DNA from: UBA1737 sp964541525
GTDB taxonomy: Bacteria; Bacillota_I; Bacilli_A; ML615J-28; CAG-313
NCBI GenBank assembly: GCA_964541525.1
Contig: CAZIQF010000007.1
Location: 12,940-76,939, forward strand
Reading direction: 5' to 3'
Length of the DNA stretch: 64,000 nucleotides
This document shows positions 45,286 to 53,841 of this stretch, in pieces (within the stretch, counting starts at the first letter, position 1; each line of letters opens with the position of its first letter). The notes beneath the pieces are model-generated. The model saw only the letters and a program-made list of their open reading frames with translations. It made no database searches and was not told the DNA's origin. The position numbers and the translations under genes are program-made.

Positions 45286-46380
45286 ATGCGAAAAAAAAGA
45301 AAACAAATTAAGTATTCACATTATGGTATTGCTGTTATTTCACTAATTGTATTTCTAGTAATAAGTGTTATTGCAATTTTAAAATACTATCAAGATTTAG
45401 CAGATAATATGCAAGATAATCATTATCAATCAACTGTTGATACTGATGAATTGCAAATCACTTTTTTAGAAACAGGAAACAAATATACTGGTGATGCAAT
45501 TTATATTAAAGCAGGAGATAATGATATTTTAATTGATGCCGGATCTAGAAAATCATCTGCTACTACGATCATTAATTATTTAAATGAAACAATGGCTGAT
45601 AATACTTTAGAGTATGTGATTGCGACTCATGCACATCAGGATCATATTGCAGGATTTGTTGGACTAAAAGATGAAGGCGGAATTTTTGATCATTTTGTGT
45701 GCCAAACAATTATCGATTTTCCCCTAACAAATTCATCATCACAAATATATCAAGACTATGTAACTAAAAGAAATGAAGAAATTAGTTTAGGTGCGACTCA
45801 TTATACAGCTTTAGAATGTTACAATAATCAAAACGGTGCTTCGAGAATTATTGAACTTGGTAATAATATTAAAATGGAAATCCTTTATAACTACTACTAT
45901 GATCATCAAACATCTAATGAAAATAATTATTCAGTATGCTTGCTATTAACACAGAATAATAAAAATTTTTTATTCACTGGTGATTTAGAAGCAGAAGGTG
46001 AAGCATATTTAGTTGAATATAATGAACTTCCGGAAGTAGAAGTTTATAAAGCGGCTCATCATGGATCTTATACAGCTAATAGTACAACTATTTTAGATGT
46101 AATAAAACCTAAAATTATTTGTATTTGCTGTTGCGCAGGTAGTGATGAATATACTAGTAATAATTTAAATATGTTTCCTGCTCAAGCTTTCATCAGTCGT
46201 ATTTGCAAATATACGGATCAAGTTTATGTCACATCATTAAGTACAAATGAAGGTTTTACTTCAATGAATGGTAATATTAATATTACCTCTACAATTGATC
46301 AAACAATTGTCAATTGTTCCAATAATAATCTAATTTTAAAAGAAACAACATGGTTTAAGGAAAATAGAAAGTGGGAATAA
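45286..46380 (+). CDS. Membrane-anchored metallo-beta-lactamase-fold hydrolase (ComEC C-domain-like)
   Basis: One membrane helix (about residues 14-34) follows a very basic N-terminus, so the catalytic domain is probably outside. The metal motif HAHQDH near residue 114, LLTQNNKNFLFTGDLE near 235-250 and AAHHGS near 266 match the branch of the metallo-beta-lactamase fold that resembles the C-terminal part of ComEC. The substrate could be a nucleic acid or another phosphodiester; this is not decided by the sequence. It is followed after one base by the CYTH gene. Confidence 0.82.
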   Translation: MRKKRKQIKYSHYGIAVISLIVFLVISVIAILKYYQDLADNMQDNHYQSTVDTDELQITFLETGNKYTGDAIYIKAGDNDILIDAGSRKSSATTIINYLNETMADNTLEYVIATHAHQDHIAGFVGLKDEGGIFDHFVCQTIIDFPLTNSSSQIYQDYVTKRNEEISLGATHYTALECYNNQNGASRIIELGNNIKMEILYNYYYDHQTSNENNYSVCLLLTQNNKNFLFTGDLEAEGEAYLVEYNELPEVEVYKAAHHGSYTANSTTILDVIKPKIICICCCAGSDEYTSNNLNMFPAQAFISRICKYTDQVYVTSLSTNEGFTSMNGNINITSTIDQTIVNCSNNNLILKETTWFKENRKWE

Positions 46381-46381
46381 A

Positions 46382-46906
46382 ATGCAAATAGAAACAGAAG
46401 TTAAATATCTAATTGATCAACTACCGAATGATTTACCTCAACCTAACTATATCGAACAACGTTATTTTTCAATGAGCGGAAAAGAAGAAGTATTAAAACG
46501 AATATTTGATTTAGAATCCCTTTCAGAGATTAAAACAAGTCGTATTAGAATGATAAAAACAGACCAAACAAAATATGTTTTAACACTTAAAACTAGTGGA
46601 CTATATTCGAGAAAAGAATATGAACAAGTCATTGATTATGAATTATATCAAGAATTACTACATCAACCAATTAAAACTTGTATTATTAAAAATCGATATG
46701 TAATTAATCACAGTGGTTTTACCTTTGAATTTGATGAATATCTAAATCTTAAGCAACCACTTTATACAGTTGAAGTTGAACTTGAAAATTTAGATCATAT
46801 CAAAGAAATTGAACTTATTTTAAAAAATACATTTAAACTCAAATATCTAGATGTCACACTTAATCCAAAATATAAAAATAGTAATTTAAAAAAATTTTTT
46901 GGTTAA
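46382..46906 (+). CDS. CYTH-domain protein (triphosphate tunnel metalloenzyme family)
   Basis: The N-terminal signature ETEVKYLI fits the ExExK motif of CYTH/triphosphate tunnel enzymes. Further pattern residues are RIRMIK near 57, LTLKTSG near 71, RKEYE near 79, and a late EVELEN near 140. Members hydrolyse tripolyphosphate or thiamine triphosphate, or make cAMP in one class. At 174 residues it is the short bacterial form. It is in one unit with the metallo-beta-lactamase gene, one base apart. Confidence 0.8.
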   Translation: MQIETEVKYLIDQLPNDLPQPNYIEQRYFSMSGKEEVLKRIFDLESLSEIKTSRIRMIKTDQTKYVLTLKTSGLYSRKEYEQVIDYELYQELLHQPIKTCIIKNRYVINHSGFTFEFDEYLNLKQPLYTVEVELENLDHIKEIELILKNTFKLKYLDVTLNPKYKNSNLKKFFG

Positions 46907-46981
46907 TAAAAAGTCATTTCTCAGCGAATGAAATTTTAAAAGTTAGATCTTTGATTATTCAAACGCTCAAAATGCTTCTAC

Positions 46982-47035
46982 AAGTGAAGTACTCAATATT
47001 CTGATTACAGAATAACTGAATACTTCACTTTTTTT
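46982..47035 (+). terminator. Long hairpin terminator after the CYTH gene
   Basis: AAGTGAAGTA...ATATTCTG pairs with CAGAATA...TACTTCACTT (46982-47031), with a small internal bulge, then seven T. A further inverted repeat TTCTAC/GTAGAA lies at 47050-47066. Nothing else is seen in the 278-base gap. Confidence 0.85.
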
Positions 47036-47184
47036 ATGTAGAAATCACGTTCTACTTTTAGTAGAATCTAAATTTTAACCTCGTAGAATAAATATATTAA
47101 CTAAGAGAATATAATTATAAAGGGTAGGGTGACATTTATTTAATAGTAAGATATAATATTTGTAGCTAGGAGGCGAATTATAAT

Positions 47185-47868
47185 ATGACTTATCAAAAAC
47201 TAATTACCGAACCAATGCCTAAATATTCATTAGGTGAAGAAATTTTTAACTATGTTTCCCATATTATAGGGGGAGCGATCGGAATTTTTATTGTTATCTT
47301 TTGTTCAATTTATGGTGGAATTAATAAAATCGGTGGATTAAATATTTTATCATTAATTATTTTTGGTGTAACAACGATTTTTCTTTATACAATGTCAAGT
47401 CTGTATCATGGACTAAAGGCAAATAGTATTTCGAAACGAATATTCCGCATCTTTGATCATTGTTCAATTTATTTATTGATAGCTGGAACATACACACCTA
47501 TTTGTGTGATTGGTTTGAAAGGTTCTATCTATTGTCCGATTGTATTACTGATTGAATGGATTGGAGCAATCATTGGTATTACTTGTAATGCAATAGATAT
47601 GCACAATCGGTTTGTAAAAATACTTTCGATGATTCTCTATATCGTGTTAGGATGGGGAATCATAGCGATGCCTGGTGCCATCAAGTTACTTTCTAATTAT
47701 CAATTCTTAATGATTTTATTAGGGGGAATTGGTTATACTATTGGTGTAGTCTTTTTTAGTTTAGGATCAAAAAAGAAGTGGTTTCATTCTATTTTTCATA
47801 TTTTTTGTTGTATCGGTACCATTCTACAAATGTTTGGAATCCTAGATATTATGTTTAACATTAAATAG
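47185..47868 (+). CDS. Hemolysin III / TrhA family membrane protein
   Basis: This 227-residue seven-helix protein of the PAQR superfamily has the expected motifs: NYVSHIIGG near residue 23, SSLYHG near 71, RIFDHCSIYLLIAGTYTP near 87-104, and WFHSIFHIF near 205. The His and Asp/Ser positions that bind zinc in PAQR proteins are present. Bacterial members (YqfA/TrhA) affect membrane energetics or fatty-acid composition; the hemolysin name is historical. An AGGAGG site precedes the ATG. Confidence 0.9.
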   Translation: MTYQKLITEPMPKYSLGEEIFNYVSHIIGGAIGIFIVIFCSIYGGINKIGGLNILSLIIFGVTTIFLYTMSSLYHGLKANSISKRIFRIFDHCSIYLLIAGTYTPICVIGLKGSIYCPIVLLIEWIGAIIGITCNAIDMHNRFVKILSMILYIVLGWGIIAMPGAIKLLSNYQFLMILLGGIGYTIGVVFFSLGSKKKWFHSIFHIFCCIGTILQMFGILDIMFNIK

Positions 47869-47881
47869 TAAAACTATTTAT

Positions 47882-47910
47882 TTGCAAAAAAAATTAAAAT
47901 AGTGTATAAT
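47882..47910 (+). promoter_or_regulatory. Promoter of the rplU operon
   Basis: TTGCAA (47882-47887) and TATAAT (47905-47910) are 17 bases apart, about 114 bases before rplU, leaving room for a structured leader. Confidence 0.8.
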
Positions 47911-47917
47911 ATATTCG

Positions 47918-48010
47918 TTGCATAATCTAAAAAGGTAAGCAACCGCACAGAATGAGTCTACAAGCATAATTTATATTATCACTCTTATGGCGTGTCTTAA
48001 TTTTAATGAG
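47918..48010 (+). ncRNA. Probable L21 leader
   Basis: The 5' untranslated region of rplU contains AGCAACCGCACAGA (about 47939-47952) and further complementary segments before the GAGGAGG site. Firmicute rplU transcripts carry an L21 leader, thought to bind L21 and repress its own operon; the CCGCA core and position fit, but I could not check the fold. Confidence 0.6.
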
Positions 48011-48023
48011 GAGGTGCTTTTAG

Positions 48024-48323
48024 ATGTACGCAATTTTTGTAGTAGGCGGTAAACAATATCGTGCTCAAGAAGGTGATGTACTTTACGTTGAAAAACTAGA
48101 AGGTGAAGCAGGAAGCGAAGTTGTTTTTGACCAAGTTCTATTAGTTGGTGACAAAATCGGTCAACCATATGTAGAAGGAGCAAAAGTAACTGGCACGATT
48201 GAAAAGCAAGGACTAGGAAAAAAGATCGTTGTTTTCAAATACAAATCTAAGAAAAATGAACGTAAAAAACAAGGTCATCGTCAAGCTTATACTAAAGTTA
48301 CAGTAAAAAGTATTGTTGCTTAG
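48024..48323 (+). CDS. rplU: Ribosomal protein L21
   Basis: A large-subunit protein that binds 23S rRNA. The start MYAIFVVGGKQYRAQEGD and the end KKQGHRQAYTKVTV are diagnostic. Length 99 is normal. It heads the rplU-prp-rpmA run found across Firmicutes. The start follows a strong GAGGAGG. Confidence 0.98.
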   Translation: MYAIFVVGGKQYRAQEGDVLYVEKLEGEAGSEVVFDQVLLVGDKIGQPYVEGAKVTGTIEKQGLGKKIVVFKYKSKKNERKKQGHRQAYTKVTVKSIVA

Positions 48324-48338
48324 TAATAGAGGTTTCTA

Positions 48339-48671
48339 ATGACGAAAATTATCGTTAAGTACGATAAATCCTTATGTTCTTTTATTGAAATTAGTGGTCA
48401 CGCTGGCTATGCTGAAAGTGGTTATGATATAGTTTGTAGTGGGATCACAATTGCGACTTATACTTCAATTAATTTGATTGATAAGATTAATCATCACTGT
48501 TACAAATTGAATGTAAATGAAAAGTCGGGATTTCTTCATTTAGATTTGGATAATCAATTATTAGATGAACAAGAAATTAAATTCATTGATTTAATTATTA
48601 CTAACTTAATTGATATGTATGAAGAAATTAAAAGAAATTATCCAAAATATTTGAAAATCGAAATTTTATAG
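48339..48671 (+). CDS. prp: Ribosomal-processing cysteine protease Prp
   Basis: Prp removes the N-terminal extension of L27 in Firmicutes. The catalytic pair is visible: His in SGHAGYAESGYD near residue 21 and Cys in IVCSGIT near 33. The 110-residue length and position between rplU and rpmA (ysxB in Bacillus) are standard. Its substrate sequence is present on the next gene. Confidence 0.95.
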   Translation: MTKIIVKYDKSLCSFIEISGHAGYAESGYDIVCSGITIATYTSINLIDKINHHCYKLNVNEKSGFLHLDLDNQLLDEQEIKFIDLIITNLIDMYEEIKRNYPKYLKIEIL

Positions 48672-48680
48672 GAGGTTGCC

Positions 48681-48962
48681 ATGATTAGATTTAATTTACA
48701 ATTATTTGCATCTAAAAAAGGTGTTAGTTCTACTAAAAATGGACGTGATTCAATTGGTAGACGTTTAGGTGCTAAATTATCAGATGGTCAATTTGCTACT
48801 GCTGGTTCTATTATCTACCGTCAAAGAGGAACAAAAGTTCATCCAGGAAACAATGTTGGTATTGGTAAAGATGATACTTTATTCTGTTTAATTGATGGTA
48901 TCGTTAAATACGAAGCAAAAGGTGCAGGTAAGAAGCAAGTATCAGTTTATCCAGCTGAATAA
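48681..48962 (+). CDS. rpmA: Ribosomal protein L27 with cleavable N-terminal extension
   Basis: L27 reaches into the peptidyl-transferase centre. The protein begins with FNLQLFASKKGVSS at residues 4-17. By analogy with Staphylococcus, Prp cuts between Phe9 and Ala10, so that the mature protein starts ASKKG. The body (NGRDSIGRRLG, IIYRQRGTKVHPG, GIGKDDTLF) is typical. Length 93 is normal. An AGGAGG site lies 10 bases after the prp stop, and a terminator follows. Confidence 0.98.
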   Translation: MIRFNLQLFASKKGVSSTKNGRDSIGRRLGAKLSDGQFATAGSIIYRQRGTKVHPGNNVGIGKDDTLFCLIDGIVKYEAKGAGKKQVSVYPAE

Positions 48963-48989
48963 TTGATTACATTTAACATTGTAAAAATA

Positions 48990-49021
48990 AAGGCACTTAA
49001 AGATTAAGTGTCTTTTATTTT
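48990..49021 (+). terminator. Terminator between rpmA and obgE
   Basis: AGGCACTTAA and TTAAGTGTCT form a ten-base stem (one G-U pair), followed by TTTATTTT. obgE starts only 20 bases later, so read-through or a promoter inside prp/rpmA may feed it. Confidence 0.75.
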
Positions 49022-49040
49022 GTTAAAAAGGAGGCTAAAA

Positions 49041-50318
49041 ATGTTTGTAGATAGTGTAAAAATCCATGTAAAAGCTGGTAATGGTGGCGATGGAATTGTC
49101 GCTTTTTTACATGAAAAATATATGGATAAAGGTGGTCCTTCCGGTGGACATGGAGGACGCGGTGGAAGCATCATTTTTGTTGGTGAAGAAGGATTAACCA
49201 CTTTATTAGATTTTAGATTTAATCGAAAAATTGTTGCTGAATCTGGTCAAAAAGGTATGGATTCAAATATGGCGGGAAGAAAAGGCAGCAATGTTTATGT
49301 TAAAGTACCAATTGGAACGACAATTATTAATGCTGAAACTAATAAAGTAATCGGTGATATCACCAAACATAATCAGGAAGTTATTGTTGCACATGGAGGA
49401 CGCGGTGGAAAAGGAAATGCTGCCTTCGCTAGTCCAAGGAATACTACTCCCCAATTTGCTGAAAAAGGAATCAAAGGTGAAGAATTTGATGTTCAATTAG
49501 AATTAAAAGTTTTAGCAGATGTTGGTTTAGTCGGCTTTCCAAGTGTCGGTAAATCAACGCTGATTTCTGTTGTTTCAAAGGCTAAGCCTAAAATTGCTTC
49601 ATATCATTTTACAACTCTTGCTCCTAATTTAGGAGTAGTTGGTGTCGGTGATGGCCGTAGTTTTGTTATGGCTGATTTACCAGGTTTAATCGAAGGTGCT
49701 GCAAGTGGTGCTGGTTTAGGGATTAAATTCTTAAAACATATTGAAAGAACAAAAGTCATTGTTCATATTATTGATATGAGTGCCACAGATGGTCGTGATC
49801 CCGTCAATGATTATTTTGTAATTCGAAAAGAATTAGGTGACTTTAGAGCTGATTTACTGAAGCGTGAAGAAATTGTAGTCGCTAATAAAATGGATCTACC
49901 AGGAGCCATAGAAAACCTAAAACGCTTTAAAGCCGAAACTCATCTTGAAAATGTTATTGCAATAAGCGCTTATACAAAAGATAATTTGCAAGAATTATTA
50001 TATCAAATTGCTGATACATTAGATAAGGTTCGTCAAAACGCACATTTTGAAACAATTACAGATCAAGTTGTTGAATATACTTTTGAAAAAACTGGTCCTA
50101 AATTCACAATTACTAAAGATGATTCTGGCTTATTTAATGTTGATGGTCCTGCCATTGAAAAGTTGTTTGATCGTACTGATTTTACTAATGAAGTAAGTAC
50201 TCGTCAATTTGCCAAAGCATTACGCGATTTAGGTGTTGATGATGAATTAAGAAAACAAGGTGCCAAACAAGGAGATACAATTCTGATTCTAGGTTATGAA
50301 TTTGAATTTATTGCATAA
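49041..50318 (+). CDS. obgE: GTPase Obg (CgtA)
   Basis: Obg is an essential GTPase in ribosome assembly and stress signalling. ATG 49041 follows AAAGGAGG and gives 425 residues; the longer frame from 49008 starts inside the terminator. The glycine-rich Obg fold fills residues 1-155 (GNGGDGIVAF, GGRGGKGN). The G domain has GFPSVGKST near 165, and the NKMD motif near 285. A C-terminal OCT domain (about 345-425) is present. spo0B, found before obg in Bacillus, is absent. Confidence 0.96.
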   Translation: MFVDSVKIHVKAGNGGDGIVAFLHEKYMDKGGPSGGHGGRGGSIIFVGEEGLTTLLDFRFNRKIVAESGQKGMDSNMAGRKGSNVYVKVPIGTTIINAETNKVIGDITKHNQEVIVAHGGRGGKGNAAFASPRNTTPQFAEKGIKGEEFDVQLELKVLADVGLVGFPSVGKSTLISVVSKAKPKIASYHFTTLAPNLGVVGVGDGRSFVMADLPGLIEGAASGAGLGIKFLKHIERTKVIVHIIDMSATDGRDPVNDYFVIRKELGDFRADLLKREEIVVANKMDLPGAIENLKRFKAETHLENVIAISAYTKDNLQELLYQIADTLDKVRQNAHFETITDQVVEYTFEKTGPKFTITKDDSGLFNVDGPAIEKLFDRTDFTNEVSTRQFAKALRDLGVDDELRKQGAKQGDTILILGYEFEFIA

Positions 50319-50327
50319 TAAAATCTA

Positions 50328-50357
50328 AATCCTAAAGTAATATTTAGGATTTTTTTA
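50328..50357 (+). terminator. Terminator after obgE
   Basis: AAATCCTAAA and TTTAGGATTT form a ten-base stem, followed by TTTT. Confidence 0.85.
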
Positions 50358-50485
50358 ATGAAAAATAGTATAATACTATTGCACGATACTTTTATAGATT
50401 GTAGCTTATTAAAATCTTAATTGACTTTAATAAAAATCATATTAAATTTATTTAAATGATATTTTAAAGAAAGAGGAAATTAAAA

Positions 50486-51106
50486 ATGAAAAGAAAAAAA
50501 CAAATTTATGAAATGACATTACTTGCCATTTTGACAGGACTAATTGTTTTAATGTCCTTTACACCGATTGGTTACATTAAAACTGCTGGTCTAGAAATTA
50601 CCTTACTAGTTATTCCTGTAGTTATTGGTGGAATTACTTTAGGAATTAAGGGTGGAACCTTCTTAGGGTTTGTATTTGGGATTACCAGTTATTTACAATG
50701 TATTTTAGGATTTAGTGTTTTTGGAGCTACTTTAAACAGTATTAATCCCTTTTTAACAATTATTGTTTGTATTGTTCCGAGAACTTTAATGGGATTTTTA
50801 GTTGGTTTAATTTATCAAACCTTATCTAAGCTAATAAAAAAAGAAATTATTTCGAATCTAATTACTAGCATTTCTGGTGCTTTACTAAATACGGTTTTAT
50901 TTATGAGCCTTTTATGTCTATGTTTTTATCAAACAGATTATATTCAAGGATTTAAAGCGACTTTAGGAGCTAACAATGTTATTACTTTTATTCTTTTATT
51001 CGTAGGGATAAATGGATTAATTGAATTATTATTAAATGTCATTGTTGGTTCAACTATTAGTAAGACATTATTAATCATCAATAATAAATATGAAAAACGA
51101 GGTTAA
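50486..51106 (+). CDS. ECF transporter substrate-binding (S) component
   Basis: A 206-residue membrane protein with about six helices. The N-terminal helix carries the AxxxA-like segment LLAILTGLIVLMSFTPIG, and GITLGIKGGTFLGFVFG near residue 50 is typical of energy-coupling-factor S components, with resemblance to the pantothenate-type PanT group. The S component binds a vitamin or similar micronutrient and needs a shared EcfA/A'/T module, not present here. No riboswitch is obvious in the 130-base leader, so the ligand stays open. Confidence 0.8.
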   Translation: MKRKKQIYEMTLLAILTGLIVLMSFTPIGYIKTAGLEITLLVIPVVIGGITLGIKGGTFLGFVFGITSYLQCILGFSVFGATLNSINPFLTIIVCIVPRTLMGFLVGLIYQTLSKLIKKEIISNLITSISGALLNTVLFMSLLCLCFYQTDYIQGFKATLGANNVITFILLFVGINGLIELLLNVIVGSTISKTLLIINNKYEKRG

Positions 51107-51264
51107 ACTCGTTTTTATTTTTATATACCATTAAACCCTTCTGAGAGCGTTTGAAATTCAAAAAATGAATAAATATCAATCTCATTTGATATAATTTCGC
51201 AAATTTTTATCATTTTTGGATAAAATATGATATAATTGTAACAAAGAATTAACGAGGTATAAAA

Positions 51265-53841
51265 ATGTACGAAAATATTGATAAAAATAGTTATACACCA
51301 ATGATGCGTCAATACTTAGAGATTAAAGAAGACTATCCCGATACTTTAGTATTTTTTAGATTAGGTGATTTCTACGAAATGTTTTTTAATGATGCGATTG
51401 TTGCAAGCAGAGAACTAGAAATCGTATTAACCGCTAGAGATGCAGGAACAAACAACGACAAAGTACCGATGTGTGGTGTACCTTATCATGCAGTAAATGG
51501 ATATATTGAAAAATTAAGTCAAAAAGGTTATAAAGTAGCTATTGTGGAACAATTAGAAGAACCAGGTGGAAAGAAGATTGTTCACCGTGATGTTATTCGT
51601 ATTATTACCCCAGGGACAAATATTGATGAAACTTATTTGTCCGATAAAAGTAATAATTATATTGGAGCTATTGAACAAATTAATAATCAGTATGTCTTGA
51701 GTTATATTGATTTATCAACTGGTGATGCTTTAATCACAACTTTTCCAAATAATAAAGACTTGATTATCAGTGAGATTAATAAATTAGGAATTAAAGAAGT
51801 TGTTGTCAGTAGTAATTTTAATCAAGACTTTAAAAACCACCTTACTAAAATTTATGGAATTATTGCTTCAATCAATGATGAATTACAACTTGAAAGTTAT
51901 TTGGAATCACTAATTTCACAATTAGATGCTAAGATTATTAATTGTGCTAAACGATTATTATCATATATTATTAAAACGCAAAAACGAACATTAGTTCATT
52001 TAAAGCCTTTTAATCTATATGACAGCAAAGAATACTTAAGACTTGATAATAATGCTGTTCGCAATTTAGAATTAGTCGAATCTTTGAGTGGTAATCGTTA
52101 TAAAAATAATTTATTTGCAATTTTAGATAAATGTTCTACAGCAATGGGATCAAGATTTTTAAAGAAAAGTATTCTATACCCTCTTGTAAATGTTAATAAA
52201 ATTAATGAACGTTTAGATCTTATTGCTGAATTTCATAAGCATTATTTGATTACTGAAGACATTAAAAAGTTGTTATTAGATGTTTATGATTTAGAACGAA
52301 TAGTCGGTAGAATCAGTTTTGGTAATCCCAATCCTAAAGATTTATTACAACTAAAAAAATCATTTAAAGTTTTACCAGAAATTAAGAACAAACTTCTAAA
52401 ACTAAATGGTAAAGTTAGCACTAAACTAAGTAATCAAATTGAAACATTTGATGAATTATGTGCTGAATTAGAATCTGCGATTCGTGAAGACGCTCCATAT
52501 ATTTTAAAAGATGGTGGAATCATTAAAACTGGCTACAATGAAGAGTTAGATAAAATTAAAAATGTTGAAGCGACAAATAAAGAATTTTTGCTGAATTTAG
52601 AAATTCGTGAACGTGAAAGAACTGGAATTAAAGGGTTAAAAGTCGGTTATAATCGTGTTTTTGGCTATTATATAGAAGTTACAAAATCATATTTGCCTTT
52701 AGTTAAAGATGAATATGGTTATATCCGTAAACAAACTACATCAAATTCAGAACGTTATATCACCGAAGAACTAAAAGAGCGTGAGGCTTTAATCTTAAGA
52801 AGTGGTGAATTAGCTCTTAATTTGGAAATTGAATTATTTAATCAACTAAAGAATAAATGTAAGGCTCTAACTGCTAATATTCAAGTTTTAGCCAATATCA
52901 TTTCGTTAATCGATATGCAAATTGTGCTTGCAACCATTGCAAAAGAACGCAAATATGTGCGTCCTGAATTTAGTCATTATCAGGAATTAGAAATTAAGGA
53001 TGGCCGTCATCCGGTTATCGAAGTTGTCAGTAACAAAGAATTTATACCTAATGATGTAACTTTATATAATGATGAAAAAATTTTATTAATCACTGGTCCT
53101 AATATGTCCGGTAAGAGTACTTATATGCGTCAAACTGCATTAATCAGTATTATGGCACAAATGGGATCCTACGTTCCATGTAGTAAGGCCTTACTTCCTG
53201 TTTATGATCAAATTTTCACTCGAATTGGTTCAAGCGATGATATTGCTCAAGGTGAGTCTACTTTTATGACAGAAATGTTGGAAGTTAATCAAGCTCTACA
53301 AAATGCAACAATGTGTTCATTAATTATTTTGGATGAAGTAGGAAGAGGTACTGCTACTTTTGATGGTATGGCCCTTGCTCAGGCGATTATCGAATATATT
53401 CATGATGTAATCGGTGCTAAAACCTTTTTTTCTACCCATTATCATGAACTTACAAATTTAGATAAAAGTTTAAATAGTTTGCGTAATGTTCATGTTGAGG
53501 CTAATGCCGATAACTTTAATGAGACTGGTGAATTAATCTTTCTCCACAAAGTTTTGCCTGGTGCAACAGATCAAAGCTATGGAATCAATGTTGCCTCTCT
53601 TGCAAAAATTCCGATTGAAGTAACGATTAGAGCCAAAGATATTCTATCTAAACTAGAAAATAAAAATCAATATGATTCAGAATTATTGTCAAAAGATAAT
53701 TATCAAGAACCAATTATTATTAAAGAATTGAATCCTAAAGAACAAGCGATTATTGATGAACTAAAACAGTTAGATACTGATTCATTAAAACCACTTGATG
53801 CTTTAATAATTTTAAATAAATGGAAGGAAAATATTGACTAA
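51265..53841 (+). CDS. mutS: DNA mismatch repair protein MutS
   Basis: MutS recognises mismatches and slides on DNA in an ATP-dependent way. The mismatch-reading motif FFRLGDFYEMF is near residue 33. The connector, lever and clamp domains follow. The ATPase has Walker A GPNMSGKST at 611-619, DEVGRGTATFDG near 690, and STHYHEL near 725. Length 858 is normal for MutS1. It overlaps mutL by one base. A TATAAT at 51231-51236 lies before it, but no good -35 is seen. Confidence 0.97.
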   Translation: MYENIDKNSYTPMMRQYLEIKEDYPDTLVFFRLGDFYEMFFNDAIVASRELEIVLTARDAGTNNDKVPMCGVPYHAVNGYIEKLSQKGYKVAIVEQLEEPGGKKIVHRDVIRIITPGTNIDETYLSDKSNNYIGAIEQINNQYVLSYIDLSTGDALITTFPNNKDLIISEINKLGIKEVVVSSNFNQDFKNHLTKIYGIIASINDELQLESYLESLISQLDAKIINCAKRLLSYIIKTQKRTLVHLKPFNLYDSKEYLRLDNNAVRNLELVESLSGNRYKNNLFAILDKCSTAMGSRFLKKSILYPLVNVNKINERLDLIAEFHKHYLITEDIKKLLLDVYDLERIVGRISFGNPNPKDLLQLKKSFKVLPEIKNKLLKLNGKVSTKLSNQIETFDELCAELESAIREDAPYILKDGGIIKTGYNEELDKIKNVEATNKEFLLNLEIRERERTGIKGLKVGYNRVFGYYIEVTKSYLPLVKDEYGYIRKQTTSNSERYITEELKEREALILRSGELALNLEIELFNQLKNKCKALTANIQVLANIISLIDMQIVLATIAKERKYVRPEFSHYQELEIKDGRHPVIEVVSNKEFIPNDVTLYNDEKILLITGPNMSGKSTYMRQTALISIMAQMGSYVPCSKALLPVYDQIFTRIGSSDDIAQGESTFMTEMLEVNQALQNATMCSLIILDEVGRGTATFDGMALAQAIIEYIHDVIGAKTFFSTHYHELTNLDKSLNSLRNVHVEANADNFNETGELIFLHKVLPGATDQSYGINVASLAKIPIEVTIRAKDILSKLENKNQYDSELLSKDNYQEPIIIKELNPKEQAIIDELKQLDTDSLKPLDALIILNKWKENID

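Noticed and set aside
50358..50485. Possible riboswitch before the ECF S component gene
   Set aside because: No conserved riboswitch core or terminator pair is recognisable in the leader.
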